A stretch of 64,000 bases of DNA from Desulfitobacterium sp038181555 (GCF_038181555.1 NZ_JBBWUA010000005.1:1-64000), one strand, 5' to 3'; positions 17,609-26,599 are shown, counted from the first letter of the stretch. Notes: generated by a model not told the origin, from the sequence alone. Program-made: numbers and translations.

Positions 17609-19612
17609 CTAATCAATCTTATTTTTCTCTTCTTCTAAGGTCGATCCACTCAATTTCGCAGTTACTTCAGCGTGCTCCACCTCATCTAATTCCTTCGCTG
17701 GAGTTGATGGTTGAAGCTCTTCACTGTACACCATATTGCTTGGTGTCTCATTTGCTAGTGCCTCAGACGGTTCCGAGACGGGTGAGCTATCTTGCGCTGC
17801 ATCCGTTGGCATATCGAATTGAGCCATCAAAGCGGCAAATTCTTTTGAATCAATCGTTTCTTGCGCCATCAAGGTCTCAGCAATGGCATTCAGCTTATGC
17901 ATGTTCTCTTTAATGAGATTCTGAGCTTTCTGATAACACTCATCGATAATGCGTCGCGCTTCCTTATCGATAGCGTAAGCTACGGCTTCACTATAGTTAC
18001 GGTCCCTAGCGATATCACGGCCTAAGAACACTTGACCTTCCTTTTGACCAAAGGTAAGGGGTCCAAGCTCGTCAGACATCCCCAGTTCAGTAATCATCTT
18101 ACGGACCAAACCAGTAGCACGCTCGAGGTCATTGGAAGCACCTGTGCTGATTTCATGAAGAACTAACGCTTCAGCAACTCGTCCCCCTAGCAGCATGGTG
18201 ACTTGATCGAGGAGTTGTGATTTTGTCATGTAATTCCGATCTTCCTTAGGTAACAGGAGGGTGTATCCACCCGCACGTCCCCGTGGAATAATGGACACTT
18301 TATGCAGAGGATCAGTATGGGTGAGAAGCTCTCCTACCAAAGCATGACCTGCCTCATGGTAAGAAACCAGTTTCTTTTCAAAGTCACTAATCACTCGCGC
18401 CTTTTTCTCCGGTCCGGCAATAACCCGCTCCACAGAGTCCTCAAGGGCATTCATTTTAATCTCCTTCTCATTCCGACGTGCGGAAAGCAGAGCAGCTTCA
18501 TTGACAAGGTTGGCAAGGTCAGCACCCGTGAAGCCAGGTGTGCGTCGAGCTAAAACACCCAACTCCACTTCGCTACTGAGGGGTTTACCTTTAACATGGA
18601 CTTTTAGAATCTCCTCACGGCCTTTAACATCCGGAACATCGACCACAACTTGCCGGTCAAAACGTCCTGGTCGCAGTAAGGCTGGGTCTAAAATATCTGG
18701 ACGGTTGGTTGCTGCGATAATGATGATTCCTTCATTACCATCAAAACCATCCATCTCGACAAGCAATTGGTTCAGGGTTTGTTCCCGTTCGTCATGGCCG
18801 CCGCCTACGCCGGCGCCTCTTTGACGACCCACTGCATCGATCTCATCAATAAACACGATGCAAGGAGCACTCTTCTTGGCCTGTTCAAATAAGTCACGGA
18901 CACGAGAGGCACCCACCCCAACGAACATCTCTACGAAGTCCGATCCACTGATACTGAAGAAGGGAACACCCGCTTCTCCGGCGACAGCACGCGCCAACAA
19001 TGTTTTACCGGTTCCGGGAGGGCCAAAGAGAAGTACCCCTTTAGGAATCTTTGCTCCCAGTTCATTGAACTTCTTAGGGAACTTAAGAAACTCTACTACT
19101 TCCACTAGCTCTTCCTTTACCTCATCTGCACCTGCCACATCAGCAAAGGTTACCTTTTTCTTTTCATCGCTGACCAGCTTAGCGCGACTTTTGCCAAACT
19201 GCATCACGCGATTGCCCCCACCTTGGGACTGCTGCATCATAAAGAAGAAAAAGCCCACGATTAAGAGAATCGGTAATATCGTCGTAACCAAACCAGCCCA
19301 CCAAGGGGTCACTGCTGGTGGAATGGTGCGCATAACTACGTTATGATTGAGCATTTGCTCAGTCAGTACATCGTCGTCTGCATTACCTAGGGCTTTGTAT
19401 TGTTTACCATCTTTGGTTGTGACCTCATAGGTATTCACATTGTCATCAGCATTGATTACAACTTCTTGAACCTGATCACTAACCACCGCCTTATAGAACG
19501 TCGTATAATCCATATCCAACGGTTGCGTGGCAGGTGGGTTGGACAATCTGATAAACATAATCGCAATTAAAATAATCAAAAGATAAATCGCGGAATTCTT
19601 GAAAAACTTCAA
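17609..19612 (-). CDS. ftsH: ATP-dependent zinc metalloprotease FtsH
   Basis: Membrane AAA+ protease that degrades unneeded or damaged membrane and soluble proteins. It has transmembrane segments at about residues 7-22 and 106-126, Walker A GPPGTGKT at 197-204, Walker B FIDEIDA and the zinc site HEAGH at 419-423. An acidic low-complexity tail ends the 667-aa protein. The start is TTG with GGGAGGA 8 nt upstream. A consensus promoter precedes it, and ndk follows. Confidence 0.97.
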   Translation of the reverse strand: MKFFKNSAIYLLIILIAIMFIRLSNPPATQPLDMDYTTFYKAVVSDQVQEVVINADDNVNTYEVTTKDGKQYKALGNADDDVLTEQMLNHNVVMRTIPPAVTPWWAGLVTTILPILLIVGFFFFMMQQSQGGGNRVMQFGKSRAKLVSDEKKKVTFADVAGADEVKEELVEVVEFLKFPKKFNELGAKIPKGVLLFGPPGTGKTLLARAVAGEAGVPFFSISGSDFVEMFVGVGASRVRDLFEQAKKSAPCIVFIDEIDAVGRQRGAGVGGGHDEREQTLNQLLVEMDGFDGNEGIIIIAATNRPDILDPALLRPGRFDRQVVVDVPDVKGREEILKVHVKGKPLSSEVELGVLARRTPGFTGADLANLVNEAALLSARRNEKEIKMNALEDSVERVIAGPEKKARVISDFEKKLVSYHEAGHALVGELLTHTDPLHKVSIIPRGRAGGYTLLLPKEDRNYMTKSQLLDQVTMLLGGRVAEALVLHEISTGASNDLERATGLVRKMITELGMSDELGPLTFGQKEGQVFLGRDIARDRNYSEAVAYAIDKEARRIIDECYQKAQNLIKENMHKLNAIAETLMAQETIDSKEFAALMAQFDMPTDAAQDSSPVSEPSEALANETPSNMVYSEELQPSTPAKELDEVEHAEVTAKLSGSTLEEEKNKID

Positions 19613-19671
19613 AAGTTAGGTCCTCCCCTCTCAAATGGAAAAACTAGCCATATTACGAGACAATATGCAAT

Positions 19672-19700
19672 ATTATACCACGGAAAAGGCCTTTTTACAA
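19672..19700 (-). promoter_or_regulatory. sigma-A promoter of ftsH-ndk
   Basis: On the minus strand TTGTAA (19695-19700) and a perfect TATAAT (19672-19677) are 17 bp apart, about 60 bp before ftsH. Confidence 0.75.
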
Positions 19701-19738
19701 CGAATCCAGCCTTTCTTCTTCCTTGCTATTTCGACCCT

Positions 19739-21202
19739 TCAACACCCACAAGAATCCTCCCGACATCTCTTCAGGAGTCCGACTAAGCCTTTCCGCTGAC
19801 CCCGATAACGTTCTCCGCCCTTTACCCCCGGAACCCAGAGAATCTCATCACCTAAGGCTAATAATGGTATGGCTTGACGCTGGGATGCCGAAACCTTGGC
19901 CTCCTGGAAAACCTTTTTCAAGGATTTATGACCCAAGCCGGCGATCCAGAGGGAATCCCCTCCTTGCCGATACCGCCATTGTAGCTCGCCAGGTTTGTCT
20001 TGCATAGTGTGCAGATCGAAAAAGACTTGGTCTACATTTTTGTTATTAAGTTTGTTATTTAGTTCGTCATTATATTCTAACCAATCCCCTTGGCTCTCCA
20101 AATTAAAGAGACCGACTTGCCATCTTTGACCATGGGCATCCTGCCAAAATAACCATTCTCCCCAGTGAACTTGTTGAGGCAATGGCGAAATGTCGAGCTC
20201 ATTCGTATTTCTACGTATATCCTGCCCCAGATCGACCGTCAGAAAACACGCTCCCTGATAATTAATTTCTATCTTCAGTCCAGGCAGATCCTGACTCCAA
20301 CCGACTTGTCCTTGAGAGGCAATAATCTGGTCTACATAGTGATAGCTTATTCCCCGTGGTTCTCCCGAAACCCGCGAGACAGCCTTCCTTATTAAACGCG
20401 ATAGAATGGCCTTGGGGAGATCAAAAACTTTCCTATGCAAAACTACGCGCTGTTCCGTGCTTTCTAAGGCAACCCCCTGCCAGGCCTTTTCGGTTTCTTC
20501 CGCCAAGTATTCCTCATCCCAACGCAGAAGCTCCGCCATGCGACCTAGAGCCACCATGATTTGAGGATTATATTCTCTTTGCAGTTCAGGCAAGAGCTCT
20601 AGGCGTATCTTATTCCTCGTATAGATTGGGTCTGCGTTCGAACAATCAATAGCATAAGGCAAATTTTCATTTCGACAATATTCCAAAATCTCCTCTTTTG
20701 TGACTCCAAGAAGAGGACGAATGAGTTTTCCTTTTTGCGGATAAATACCCGCTAACCCAGCTGTTCCGCTACCGCGTAGGAGACGATAAAGCACAGTTTC
20801 CGCCTGATCCCCCAGATGATGTGCTGTAGCCAGAAGGGAACAGCTTTCCTGCTGCATATCCTCTTCCCAGCGAGCATAGCGCCATTCACGAGCTGCAGTC
20901 TGAAAGGATTTACCGACAGATTTTGCGTAACCTTTCGAGTCGAAACGATGAATAAGACAAGGTATTTTCCAATCCCTTGCCATGCGAGTCACCATCTTCT
21001 CTTCCTCATCGGATTCCTTGCGCACACCATGATGGACATGGGTCAAAACCAAGCTTATCTCCTGGCCCTGATTCTCTATCATAAAACGCCATAAGATATG
21101 AGCCAGGACCATGGAGTCCGGTCCACCTGATACGGCTACCAAAATCCGTGACCCAGGAGGAATTTGCTTAGGCAAAACATGCTGCTTTAGCTTTTCGTAC
21201 AA
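19739..21202 (-). CDS. tilS: tRNA(Ile)-lysidine synthetase
   Basis: Modifies C34 of tRNA-Ile(CAU) to lysidine so that it reads AUA. The PP-loop ATPase motif SGGPDS is at residues 25-30, with THVHHGVR, ATAHHLGDQAETVLYRLLRGSG and GLAGI downstream. The C-terminal TilS domains fill 220-487. The start is TTG with GGAGG 9 nt upstream. It lies between spoIIE and ftsH as in B. subtilis, but no hprT is present. Confidence 0.95.
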   Translation of the reverse strand: MYEKLKQHVLPKQIPPGSRILVAVSGGPDSMVLAHILWRFMIENQGQEISLVLTHVHHGVRKESDEEEKMVTRMARDWKIPCLIHRFDSKGYAKSVGKSFQTAAREWRYARWEEDMQQESCSLLATAHHLGDQAETVLYRLLRGSGTAGLAGIYPQKGKLIRPLLGVTKEEILEYCRNENLPYAIDCSNADPIYTRNKIRLELLPELQREYNPQIMVALGRMAELLRWDEEYLAEETEKAWQGVALESTEQRVVLHRKVFDLPKAILSRLIRKAVSRVSGEPRGISYHYVDQIIASQGQVGWSQDLPGLKIEINYQGACFLTVDLGQDIRRNTNELDISPLPQQVHWGEWLFWQDAHGQRWQVGLFNLESQGDWLEYNDELNNKLNNKNVDQVFFDLHTMQDKPGELQWRYRQGGDSLWIAGLGHKSLKKVFQEAKVSASQRQAIPLLALGDEILWVPGVKGGERYRGQRKGLVGLLKRCREDSCGC

Positions 21203-21260
21203 AGCGTCTATCCTCCTTATTTATTTCATCCATCACCATCATATTTGCACATTGCTATCT

Positions 21261-23351
21261 TTAGTCAAGGACATTCTTTTTTATAACCATAGCAACTCCA
21301 TCATCCAACATTTCGTTGCCGCTCATTTTTCTTGCCTCGCGGATGATGGCGTCCGCAAGTTCTTGCGCAGTACCCGGGTGTTGGCTATCCAAAAAGTCTT
21401 TTACCCAATCGGTTCCATCTTTTAGTATATCCTGAATTCCATCAGTGACAAGCACTAAATACTCTTCTGAACGCAATTTTTCTTCAATGACCGGTATTTC
21501 CACATGATTAAGTATCCCTACAGGCAAACTTGAGGATTCATATTTGCGAATCGCATCTTCGCCGACAATATAGGAAGGACAAGCTCCCACCTTGATGAGC
21601 TTGAGTCCATCCGACTCACAATCAATGATCCCAATATCCAAAGTAACGAAGCTCTCCTCTGGGGAACGCAAAACTAAAATCGAGTTCAGCGCTTGTATGG
21701 CACTTTCCGGTTCAAAGCCCGTAGTCAATAATTGTTCTAAAAGACTCAAAGCGGTGGAGCTCATTTTGTCTGCCCTTTCACCCACTCCCATCCCATCGCT
21801 GACCACGAAAGCATGTTGGGTAGGAGAAAAGGCTAAAGAAGCGTAATTATCTCCCGATATGGTATTCCCCTTTTTGGTAAATGTCGCTACTCCTACATCC
21901 AAGAACTGTCTACGCCTTCTGGCAAGATTGGATGGCTTAACCTGTTCTAGATTATGTCGGGTGTTGAGCTCTTTAGCAAGGTGCCCGATTACTTGGGATA
22001 CACTTTGAAATTGACGTGCTAAGGCTTCTTGATTGGTCGTCAGCCTTGACCGCCAAGACTCAATACTTTTCTCATGCTCCATAATAAATTGGACGCCGAG
22101 AAGCATTTCTTTGAGCTTCCCACAATGTCGTTTATACTCCAACGGTAGATTTTGAACGTTGACCTCTTCTTCCCTTTCAACCCATTCAAATAAATTGAAT
22201 AGAAGGTGGTAGGTCCGATAGAATTCTCGCGTCCAGCAGGTGTCAATGGTCGGACAATTCTTGCAAACCCTTTCCACCAGAACATTCATAAGCTCCGGTA
22301 TTTCCGGTTTGGACTTTCCTACTTCAGCCTCCGCCGCTTGAGCGCTGTAGGCAATCTGATCAAATATCTCCGCTACAGTCTTCACTTTCATTACCGTCGA
22401 TTCCACTTCCGGCATTGGCTTGTCCTTTAAAAAATCACTTTGGGGAGAGGAACTAGGAAATAGTAAAAAAAGCAGAAGACCAATGCCCGCGGATAAGAGC
22501 TGTGAATAGAGCACCTCAGGTTGAAGATAGGCTGTGAACATCAAGGTAATACTTATAAAGGCGACACCCAGCCCGATCTTACCCAGTCTCTGAAAGGCCC
22601 CTGTGCCAAACCCTGCTAGGCCATAAATTCCCGCAGTCATAAGATTCAGCGGGTTAAATTCCAGCTGAGGCAGGAACCCTAACAGCGCCCCTACTCCAGC
22701 TGCTGTCCCCGCACCAAAACGCTGGGCAACAAAAAGAATAAAGAAGCTGAGGAGAACCACAGAAAAATTAACCCCCTTAAAGGTTATCCCTTGCAAACCA
22801 CTTATAACTCCAATCAGGACAAATAACCAGGCCATCCCTTGCTCCCGGGTGAAGCTCCCCCGCCAGATAGCATCCTGATAACGCCAAGCATACCAAAAGA
22901 CCACAGCCAAGCCACCATTGAGCAAACCAAATAGTGCAGCCTTCGCCCCGATCATCACTTCAGGTTGACCGATCCTCATGACGATGAAGGCCACACACCC
23001 TGCAACGAGCGCTACCACTAACCCTAGATAGAGTCCTTCACGCTTACTGCCGCGCAATCGTGGAACAAAGAGACTCAAAACAAGCAATGTCAGCAAAATC
23101 TGTAGGGAAGCTGCTAAGTCCTCTATAAACAAAGAAGCTACTCCTGCTGTAACGCCCAATAAGCCCATAATAGTGCCTTTGCGTCCATATAGCATCAAGG
23201 CAGCCCCGAAACCTATACCAAAGGGGTATAACTCCATAATACTACCCCGCGCGATCAATAACCCCAATATAAAAGGCCAAAAATGCCCTTCCAGAGTCAA
23301 CCTTTCCTTCCGTAAGCCTTGTTTGGGTTTTAATGTAGCCCATTCAGCCAT
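21261..23351 (-). CDS. spoIIE: stage II sporulation protein E, membrane PP2C phosphatase
   Basis: Dephosphorylates the anti-anti-sigma factor SpoIIAA and so activates sigma-F in the forespore. It also acts at the polar septum. About ten hydrophobic segments occupy residues 25-310, followed by a linker with CKNCPTIDTCW and the PP2C domain (about 480-695) with SGDNY, VSDGMGVGERA and VTDGIQD. At 695 aa it is shorter than the B. subtilis protein. ATG at 23351 is chosen because GAGGTG lies just upstream and after the alternative ATG at 23369. A Spo0A-type promoter precedes it. Confidence 0.95.
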   Translation of the reverse strand: MAEWATLKPKQGLRKERLTLEGHFWPFILGLLIARGSIMELYPFGIGFGAALMLYGRKGTIMGLLGVTAGVASLFIEDLAASLQILLTLLVLSLFVPRLRGSKREGLYLGLVVALVAGCVAFIVMRIGQPEVMIGAKAALFGLLNGGLAVVFWYAWRYQDAIWRGSFTREQGMAWLFVLIGVISGLQGITFKGVNFSVVLLSFFILFVAQRFGAGTAAGVGALLGFLPQLEFNPLNLMTAGIYGLAGFGTGAFQRLGKIGLGVAFISITLMFTAYLQPEVLYSQLLSAGIGLLLFLLFPSSSPQSDFLKDKPMPEVESTVMKVKTVAEIFDQIAYSAQAAEAEVGKSKPEIPELMNVLVERVCKNCPTIDTCWTREFYRTYHLLFNLFEWVEREEEVNVQNLPLEYKRHCGKLKEMLLGVQFIMEHEKSIESWRSRLTTNQEALARQFQSVSQVIGHLAKELNTRHNLEQVKPSNLARRRRQFLDVGVATFTKKGNTISGDNYASLAFSPTQHAFVVSDGMGVGERADKMSSTALSLLEQLLTTGFEPESAIQALNSILVLRSPEESFVTLDIGIIDCESDGLKLIKVGACPSYIVGEDAIRKYESSSLPVGILNHVEIPVIEEKLRSEEYLVLVTDGIQDILKDGTDWVKDFLDSQHPGTAQELADAIIREARKMSGNEMLDDGVAMVIKKNVLD

Positions 23352-23380
23352 TACCTCACCTCTTACCATATAATACCAAT

Positions 23381-23413
23381 ATTATAACTGATAGTTTTGG
23401 CAAAGGTTGTCTA
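23381..23413 (-). promoter_or_regulatory. spoIIE promoter with 21-bp spacer (Spo0A-dependent type)
   Basis: On the minus strand TAGACA (23408-23413) and a perfect TATAAT (23381-23386) are separated by 21 bp. B. subtilis spoIIE and spoIIG promoters have the same over-long spacing and need Spo0A~P. An AGTCGAA, one mismatch from the Spo0A box core TGTCGAA, lies about 26 bp further upstream. Confidence 0.6.
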
Positions 23414-23573
23414 GGAAAGGGGGTGATTCCCATTAGTTTTCGACTCTTTTTACGATTCACTCGTTTTTCCTTTACACTCCCCGTTCAAACTTCAAAATTC
23501 TCCGTGATCCCTCATTACTTCCCTATTAAAAGCGACCCAGCCCAGATACGGCGCATCCTAAGCCGCATGGACG

Positions 23574-23613
23574 TCAAAAAGCAAATGCAAAATGACCGCC
23601 CTGCGGCGGTCAT
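23574..23613 (-). terminator. intrinsic terminator of the S1-domain gene
   Basis: ATGACCGCC and GGCGGTCAT pair perfectly around a 4-nt loop, followed by ATTTTGCATTTGCTTTTTG on the minus strand, 24 bp after the stop codon. Confidence 0.8.
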
Positions 23614-23636
23614 CTATCTATAGCATTTTTCGGCTT

Positions 23637-24035
23637 CTAATAACGGCTTGATCCTCTTCCTCCGCGCTTCGATTCAGTCGCACGTCGGAATTCCAGTTGC
23701 CGTTCATCACTATCCTTAATAAACTTGGCTAACTTATCCTCAAAGGATACGGTTGGCTGACGACGCTCCCGCGGATTGTTGCGCGGTGGCGGTGGCGGAG
23801 CCGGATTTGCTTGCTTAATCGATAGTCCAATCTTCCCTTTTTCGTCAACGTGAATTACTTTGACCTTTACGCGGTCTTGTTCCTTTAAATAATCCCTAAC
23901 ATCTTTTACATACGCATCTGCAACTTCTGAGATGTGTACTAGGCCTGTAACTTTCTCGGGCAACTCCACAAAAGCACCAAAATTTGTGATACCCGTAACC
24001 ACACCCTCAATTATAGTGCCAACCGCTATGGCCAT
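23637..24035 (-). CDS. S1 RNA-binding domain protein (YabR family)
   Basis: A single S1 OB-fold (residues 3-73) with GVVTGITNFGAFVELPEKVTGLVH and GKIGLSIKQA, then a proline stretch and a basic tail ending RGGRGSSRY. This corresponds to YabR, the gene between divIC and spoIIE in B. subtilis. It probably binds RNA or ribosomes, but its exact role is not settled. It has its own consensus promoter and terminator. Confidence 0.88.
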   Translation of the reverse strand: MAIAVGTIIEGVVTGITNFGAFVELPEKVTGLVHISEVADAYVKDVRDYLKEQDRVKVKVIHVDEKGKIGLSIKQANPAPPPPPRNNPRERRQPTVSFEDKLAKFIKDSDERQLEFRRATESKRGGRGSSRY

Positions 24036-24078
24036 ACGAAGTAAACTCCTCCTTGTGATGATTTAAGTCATTATTTTT

Positions 24079-24108
24079 ATTATATCTTTCTAAGAAGAGA
24101 ACTGTCAA
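24079..24108 (-). promoter_or_regulatory. sigma-A promoter of the S1-domain gene
   Basis: Perfect TTGACA (24103-24108) and TATAAT (24079-24084), 18 bp apart on the minus strand, about 44 bp before the ATG. Confidence 0.8.
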
Positions 24109-24168
24109 GGTAACAACTCAGGAGTAGCCTTACAAATTTTTACTGAATCATTCGATTCTATTATTCAT

Positions 24169-24495
24169 CTATTCCATTTTTGGTGCAATGCGGATTTCAC
24201 CCTTACGAACCAATCCTAATTGCTCCCTAGCCAATTGCTCAATAAAACTGGGCGTGTTCAGCTCTAGAATTTCCTTTTCTAAGTTCTTCTGCTCTTTAAG
24301 CAAATCTTCCTTCTCAATAGTCAGCTGAGCGATACTCTGATTAACCTCTTGTCGGAGTTCATACAGCTGATAGGCGGAGCTAATAAGAGCAAGGGTAATA
24401 CACAGGATGATGGCAGTCTGTATAGGCCGAAGGCGATGCTTTCGGGTCTTGGGTCGGGACTCTTTAGCTGTCGGATTCTTCTTCGTCAAAATCAT
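24169..24495 (-). CDS. divIC: septum formation initiator, DivIC/FtsB family
   Basis: Bitopic division protein that works with FtsL and DivIB at midcell. Basic N-terminal tail (1-24), one membrane helix (about 25-44), coiled coil (about 48-82) and the short C-terminal domain with IEQLAREQLGLVRKGE. Its start lies 32 bp inside the upstream HTH gene, which suggests coupled translation. Confidence 0.9.
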   Translation of the reverse strand: MILTKKNPTAKESRPKTRKHRLRPIQTAIILCITLALISSAYQLYELRQEVNQSIAQLTIEKEDLLKEQKNLEKEILELNTPSFIEQLAREQLGLVRKGEIRIAPKME

Positions 24496-24703
24496 ACCCT
24501 CCTAGACCAAGTTCAGCCTCTGGAATAATACAAACAATCTGATAGCCCTTCCCTTTGGCCCGATTGAGTAAGGTCGCCACGGAACTTTGGCTAAGATGCA
24601 ACTTCTTGGCAATTTGCTCTTGAGATTTTCCGCTTTCTTTTAAGACAACCGCTTGGCGCTCGCGAAAGCTCAACTTTTCCAAACCACGAATCTCTAAATG
24701 CAC
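24464..24703 (-). CDS. small sigma-region-4-like helix-turn-helix protein
   Basis: A 79-80-aa protein whose core LSFRERQAVVLKESGKSQEQIAKKLHLSQSSVATLLNRA matches the region-4 HTH of sigma factors and LuxR-like proteins. An acidic tail (DFDEEESDS) follows. No region 2 is present, so it is not a complete sigma factor. GTG at 24703 has AGGTGG 5 nt upstream, whereas the ATG at 24712 touches that site, so GTG is preferred. The gene overlaps divIC and lies just downstream of a DnaA-box cluster. It may be a regulator of its own operon or of sporulation (inference). Confidence 0.75.
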   Translation of the reverse strand: MHLEIRGLEKLSFRERQAVVLKESGKSQEQIAKKLHLSQSSVATLLNRAKGKGYQIVCIIPEAELGLGGYDFDEEESDS

Positions 24704-24765
24704 TGCATCCACCTGTCTTATGCGAATTTGCCGATGACTACCGCCACTATTCCAAGTTCGTCTCC

Positions 24766-24861
24766 CTTATCCACATTATCAAAAAGTTATCCACAAACTG
24801 TGCCTAACTTGTGGACAAAATATGGACAAACAGGGGACAAAGACGCTACAAATTGTGGACA
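24766..24861. promoter_or_regulatory. cluster of DnaA-box-like sequences, part phased at 11 bp
   Basis: Two perfect DnaA boxes TTATCCACA start 20 bp apart (24766-24774, 24786-24794). Beyond them, on the opposite strand, come TGTGGACAA (24809), TATGGACAA (24820), AGGGGACAA (24831), a weaker ACGCTACAA (24842) and TGTGGACAC (24853), each exactly 11 bp from the last. The cluster fills the gap between yabQ and the HTH-divIC genes. Confidence 0.65.
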
Positions 24862-24912
24862 CCTCCTATTATACATAGGACTGCCCCATTTATCAATCTC
24901 TCCATGTTAAAT

Positions 24913-25422
24913 TTACCCATTAGTCCTAGGCGGAAAGAGTCGATTCCAAAAAACAAGCGCTTTTTTGCGAATTCTTACCACCGACTCTCCCCATAAAGCC
25001 TCATTTATCCGGAATAGCAAAAGGCTAAACCACCGTAAAATCGCGTAGGGTGGTCCCATTAACACCCTCACGATTTTTACAGGAATACTTAAGAGACTCA
25101 GAATGAGCCCCATAAACCGCTCGATTAGCCAGTAGCATTTAAAAAATAGCCATAGGATTATCGGACTTAAGATTCGTGAATAAAGAAAGAGACCCAAAGC
25201 GCTGCCCCACACAATATAAAATCGAAAATCTAAATGGTTAGCTTTCAAGAAGAACCTAAAAAGCAAATACAAGGCCGCTGCTGAGAAAACTAAATCTCCG
25301 ACAATAGTTAATAACTTTCCCCAACCAAGCCATTTGCGCAGGGAGCGATAAAAGTCAAAAACTAAGCCGACAGCCGCTCCGGCTGCCACGACCCAGATTA
25401 AGGCTACAAAGTCAGTAATCAT
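24913..25422 (-). CDS. yabQ: spore cortex protein YabQ
   Basis: Sporulation membrane protein needed for cortex formation in B. subtilis. Several hydrophobic segments (about residues 5-25, 40-57, 70-85, 88-105) precede a basic C-terminal tail. ATG at 25422 has GGAGGG just upstream. A longer frame to 25452 lacks a site. It follows yabP by 45 bp, as in other spore formers. Confidence 0.87.
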   Translation of the reverse strand: MITDFVALIWVVAAGAAVGLVFDFYRSLRKWLGWGKLLTIVGDLVFSAAALYLLFRFFLKANHLDFRFYIVWGSALGLFLYSRILSPIILWLFFKCYWLIERFMGLILSLLSIPVKIVRVLMGPPYAILRWFSLLLFRINEALWGESVVRIRKKALVFWNRLFPPRTNG

Positions 25423-25467
25423 CCATCCCTCCCCTTGTCCTAGTCCTAACAACTGATCGTTGGAGAC

Positions 25468-25737
25468 TTAGCGGAAGACTTTTGCCCAGATGTTTTGTCT
25501 CGATCCCCCATGACGGGGATAGACCATGGCATCGATTTGCCCCTCAACCTCAACCTGCCCAGCTTTCAAATCCAGGTGTTTAACCCCTAACTTCTCTCCC
25601 TTTATGCTTAATACACCTTGGATCGTTTCCAATAGAATCTCCTTAGGATCAAAGGACTGTACCTTAGATACCCCTGTGATCGAGAGAAATTGGCGATTAT
25701 CCATGGCTAGCCGGTGATTGGATGGAGTCTTTTCCAT
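25468..25737 (-). CDS. yabP: sporulation protein YabP
   Basis: An 89-aa protein of the YabP/YqfC family that works with YabQ in cortex assembly. It shows NRQFLSITGVSKVQSFDPKEILLET, the short conserved strand GVLSIKGEKLGVKHLDLKAGQVEVEG and IDAMVYP. The function is inferred from family and neighbours. Confidence 0.92.
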   Translation of the reverse strand: MEKTPSNHRLAMDNRQFLSITGVSKVQSFDPKEILLETIQGVLSIKGEKLGVKHLDLKAGQVEVEGQIDAMVYPRHGGSRQNIWAKVFR

Positions 25738-25823
25738 ACTTCCCAGCCCCCCTTTTTACTCTTCTTCTTAAACCATATTCTCAATAACTTGAATTTAGAC
25801 ATACCAATCTGAACTGCCTTGAA

Positions 25824-25862
25824 GCAAAAACAAAAAGACAAGGTGCTTCCTCCGCCTTGACT
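25824..25862 (-). terminator. probable terminator of the mazG-hup-rqcP genes
   Basis: A short stem CAAGG/CCTTG with an 11-nt loop is followed on the minus strand by TCTTTTTGTTTTTGC, about 50 bp after the rqcP stop. Confidence 0.6.
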
Positions 25863-25912
25863 TAAAGCGTAAGAAATCCTTGTCCTGAAGTTACTGTTCC
25901 CAGTCCTTTATT

Positions 25913-26179
25913 CTATTCCTCTTGCCCCCGCTTTTCGTCCTTCAAAACCTCATAAAGCAAATGAGCTTCATTGGCCTTCACACTGTTGGGTGTAGATAGA
26001 ACGCGCACTTCCAGAAGATGACGGGCCATCTCCATCGTCACAATATCGCCCGGCTTCACTTCTGCGGAGGGTTTCGCGATTCGGCCATTCAACCGTATTT
26101 TCTCCCCTTCGCAGATATCCTTGGCGACCGTTCTCCTTTTAATCAGACGGGAAACTTTTAAGTATTTATCAATCCGCAT
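25913..26179 (-). CDS. rqcP: S4-domain RNA-binding protein RqcP (YabO/HslR family)
   Basis: A small S4 domain protein (88 aa). It starts MRIDKYLKVSRLIKRRTVAK and contains GRIAKPSAEVKPGDIV. The B. subtilis orthologue helps the large subunit in ribosome-associated quality control. ATG at 26179 has AAGGGG 8 nt upstream. The longer frame overlaps nothing useful and has no site. It lies after hup and mazG. Confidence 0.88.
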   Translation of the reverse strand: MRIDKYLKVSRLIKRRTVAKDICEGEKIRLNGRIAKPSAEVKPGDIVTMEMARHLLEVRVLSTPNSVKANEAHLLYEVLKDEKRGQEE

Positions 26180-26248
26180 ATGTAATCCCCTTAAAACTTG
26201 GCCATAGAGAAAATCAGGCCCATAGGACCTGACCAATCTCGAGAAGTA

Positions 26249-26524
26249 TTATTTTTGAACAGCGTCCTTTAAGGCTTTACCTGCTTTAAACCCAGGAACC
26301 TTCGAAGCGGGAATAACAATGGCTTCTTTGGTTTGTGGATTTCTACCAGTACGCTCAGCACGATCTTTCACTTCGAAAGTTCCAAAACCGACCAATTGTA
26401 CTTTTTCATTTTTTGCTAATGCTTCCTCAATTGAAGCAAATACAGCACTGACTGCCTTTTCAGCATCCTTTTTTGATACTTCGGCTTTTTCTGCTACCGC
26501 AGCCACTAAATCAGCCTTATTCAA
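26249..26524 (-). CDS. hup: DNA-binding protein HU
   Basis: Histone-like dimeric DNA-bending protein. It shows MNKADLVAAVAEKAEVSKKDAEKAV, VQLVGFGTFEV and the DNA-contacting arm AERTGRNPQTKEAIVIPASKVPGFKAGKALKD. At 91 aa it is typical. The start is TTG with GGGAGGG 7 nt upstream. It lies between mazG and rqcP. Confidence 0.97.
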   Translation of the reverse strand: MNKADLVAAVAEKAEVSKKDAEKAVSAVFASIEEALAKNEKVQLVGFGTFEVKDRAERTGRNPQTKEAIVIPASKVPGFKAGKALKDAVQK

Positions 26525-26599
26525 AATGATTCCCTCCCAAATATGTATTGAGTTTCAGCATTATATTTTCGCGATAAATAGCCAAACTCCTGCTTTTAT

